64,000 nt of DNA from Mastigocoleus testarum BC008 (GTDB lineage: Bacteria; Cyanobacteriota; Cyanobacteriia; Cyanobacteriales; Nostocaceae), in contig NZ_LMTZ01000114.1 in NCBI RefSeq assembly GCF_001456025.1, positions 1 to 64,000 of the forward strand, in the 5' to 3' direction. The notes under the pieces are model-generated. The model was not told the DNA's origin, did not search any database, and saw only the letters and a list, made by a program, of their open reading frames with translations. The translations under genes were made by a program, and so were the position numbers. Below are positions 62,237 through 64,000 of this stretch, piece after piece (within the stretch, counting starts at the first letter, position 1; every line of letters begins with the position of its first letter).

Positions 62237-63670
62237 CTATTGTAATTTTCGTTTTTTGCCACAAACAAAACCCAATAAACCTAATCCTAAAAATACTACA
62301 GTGGAAGTAGGTTCGGGAACGGAAGCAGAAACAAAAGGCTTACGAGCATCAAAGTCAAATCTTTGTTGAAATACACCAACTTCAAAAAATCCTGCTTGAG
62401 ATAAATTCTCAACCAAAGTGCTCTCTTGTGTAAATCCACCTCCACCATTTCCACCATTTCCACCATTTCCACCATTTCCACCACCCCAACCATATTGGTT
62501 AAATATACTATTTAACTCATTACTGCGATTTATATTTCCTGCATTCGCAGCGTTTACATTAGCGATATTTTGTAGGGTACTGAGTTGTGTAGATCCAGAT
62601 TGTCTATCCCAACCGATAGCATCAAAAAAACGTAAATCGATACTATTTGGATCTAAATAACGTCTCGTATCGAGTTCTAAAACAGGATCCATAATTCCTG
62701 CGTTTAGAGTATTAAGATAATGGCTTGCTTGATAGCCACTTGCATCATTTATACGTGTATCAGCTCCAGATTCAAGAACTGCTAGAGAAGTTGTACCTCC
62801 ATCGAGGGATAAGTATTGATTCCAGCTAGTTCCATCAGTTCCATACCATAACCCTCTTTGTTTTGTGCCATCTTGGGCTGTATAGTATCGGAACATATCC
62901 ATCGTCGTCCAATGATCTGTAAATTTGTCGGTTTCTCCGTTACTACCGCCTTGATTACTTCCTGAATTGCTTCCTACATCACTACCATCATTCAGATAGT
63001 CAGCATAGGTGTAAGAATCAACAGTACTTACAAAACCTAAAGTGTGACCAATTTCGTGAATCATAACACTAGTGAAATCTAGCTGATTACTACCTACTCC
63101 CGAACTGAGATAGTCATACTGCCAATTTACACCTGTACCATTGAGGTTATTCATCAAAATTAAACCATCAAGAGTAGAATCATTGCCAGAAATCGCACCT
63201 ATGGCTTTAGCATTAGCTCTAGTCATATTAATTTCACTAAATGTGTCGAACTGATTAGAATTCCAGGCGGTCCACTCATCTCCAGAATCCAGACTGGCTA
63301 CAGCATTATCATCATCAGTTGATGTTTTATCAAGTTGAAGCTTGTTATAAAAATCACTGTAGGCATGATTTATTTCAAAGAAAGGAATCGCTCCACCAAT
63401 CACATTGGTAGGTAACTCTGAATTATCTGCCATTTCCACATGAATATTTACCGTTACTGGATCTGCTAAATGGTTAGACCAGATATTTCCAGCTAATTCT
63501 GTAGCTACTTTTTGTTCATAAGTAACGTTTGAGCCATAGGTAAAGTTGAAGTTAACTGCTTGAGCGGGAAGAGTACTGCAGCCAATCGCAGCGAATGTTA
63601 AAGTCAAACTTCCTAATGTCTTGCTAAGTTTATTGGTCAAGCAAAATACTAGCTTTTTATTATTAATCAT
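62237..63670 (-). CDS. PEP-CTERM zinc metalloprotease (NF038122-like)
   Basis: About 477 residues; a secreted protease. Signal peptide (LTLTFAAIGCSTLPAQA), a zinc-binding MIHEIGHTLGFVST (HExxHxxGF, metzincin-like), and a C-terminal PEP-CTERM signal VPEPTSTVVFLGLGLLGF followed by GKKRK. A Gly/Asn tract (GGNGG repeats, 9-bp units) precedes the end of the mature protein. The ATG chosen has AAAGGA six bases upstream; a TTG five codons earlier also fits the frame. I recall this family name as NF038122. Convergent with the adhesin gene, so possible surface processing of adhesins is only speculation. Confidence 0.9.
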   Translation of the reverse strand: MINNKKLVFCLTNKLSKTLGSLTLTFAAIGCSTLPAQAVNFNFTYGSNVTYEQKVATELAGNIWSNHLADPVTVNIHVEMADNSELPTNVIGGAIPFFEINHAYSDFYNKLQLDKTSTDDDNAVASLDSGDEWTAWNSNQFDTFSEINMTRANAKAIGAISGNDSTLDGLILMNNLNGTGVNWQYDYLSSGVGSNQLDFTSVMIHEIGHTLGFVSTVDSYTYADYLNDGSDVGSNSGSNQGGSNGETDKFTDHWTTMDMFRYYTAQDGTKQRGLWYGTDGTSWNQYLSLDGGTTSLAVLESGADTRINDASGYQASHYLNTLNAGIMDPVLELDTRRYLDPNSIDLRFFDAIGWDRQSGSTQLSTLQNIANVNAANAGNINRSNELNSIFNQYGWGGGNGGNGGNGGNGGGGFTQESTLVENLSQAGFFEVGVFQQRFDFDARKPFVSASVPEPTSTVVFLGLGLLGFVCGKKRKLQ

Positions 63671-64000
63671 TTTTATTCCTTTCAACAGATGCTAATCCCA
63701 TAGATTAATTCTGCTCGAACTTAGATTTAAAAGGATGATGAAAGAATAAAAAATAATAGGTAAATTTTAAAAATTACTACAGATAAAATATGAAGTTATA
63801 ATGACTTCTAAACCAATAAAAATTAAGCAGCTTCATCATAGAAAAAATATTTAAGTAGTTTCTCCAGATGATTTATCCGGATACTTTGATAAAAAGTTAT
63901 AACTTTGCAAAGATACAGTAATACTACTAGCGTTCTAATCCTAAATATCGTTTAATTAAGACATTAGGTTTAGAAAAACATTTTCCTTAAAACTGCGTAT
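63671..64000. other. upstream region of the metalloprotease gene
   Basis: AT-rich, no gene or repeat supported to the window edge. Confidence 0.45.

Overview
The window looks like chromosomal DNA of a filamentous, probably heterocyst-forming (Nostocales-type) cyanobacterium. The evidence is recurrent HIP1-like GCGATCGC octamers, many short heptameric tandem arrays at gene ends, the phototroph regulators RpaB and SasA, an NblB-like protein, a CCB2-type cytochrome b6f assembly factor, cyanobacterial small proteins (DUF760, DUF1815-like, DUF2839-like, DUF3386), two PEP-CTERM proteins and a haemagglutinin-type secreted protein. No rRNA operon, transposase gene, CRISPR array or prophage was seen. 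One tRNA gene, tRNA-Ala(GGC), is present.

Layout. 0.2-3.4 kb: a cytochrome P450, a small membrane protein and a SnoaL-like protein on the minus strand, divergent from a TetR regulator, with two copies of a palindromic operator candidate. 3.7-18 kb: housekeeping and conserved genes (Hsp70-like protein, L,D-transpeptidase, tRNA-Ala, hisF, ruvB, TPR protein, glycosyltransferase, degenerate DinG-like helicase, M48 protease) separated by long gaps and dispersed repeats. 19.7-25.6 kb: a compact three-gene conflict/signalling cassette: an EAD1 + VMAP-C-like protein, a MoxR AAA+ ATPase, and a 1071-residue protein joining a vWA domain, a macro-like domain and a formylglycine-enzyme-like domain. 25.9-34.4 kb: radA, rpaB, CCB2-like gene, DUF456 gene, a PEP-CTERM protein, nblB-like gene, CBS protein, M42 peptidase. 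35.3-48.9 kb: SLH lipoprotein, a decayed small gene, sasA, mutT, DUF760, a group 2 sigma factor, carB, dps, and a small operon-like pair ending in a [2Fe-2S] ferredoxin-domain protein. 49.3-58.9 kb: two possibly paralogous small membrane proteins, a GNAT acetyltransferase with an apparent frameshift, an HTH/NB-ARC ATPase ending inside a repeat array, lepA, a ribbon-helix-helix protein, a GAF histidine kinase, DUF3386 and Nfu. 59.1-63.7 kb: a large TPS/haemagglutinin adhesin and a PEP-CTERM zinc metalloprotease.

The best candidate for an unusual system is the 19.7-25.6 kb triad. Its parts match the published vWA-MoxR-VMAP ternary class, but the fusion of a macro-like domain and a C-type-lectin-fold domain (lacking one of the two FGE catalytic cysteines) onto the vWA protein deserves a closer look. 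A second theme is repeat dynamics inside genes: 15-bp in-frame arrays in carB, the DinG-like helicase and the SLH lipoprotein, a 24-bp array in radA, and a recent 192-bp duplication in the adhesin.

All family assignments come from reading motifs and recalled family patterns; no database search was run.
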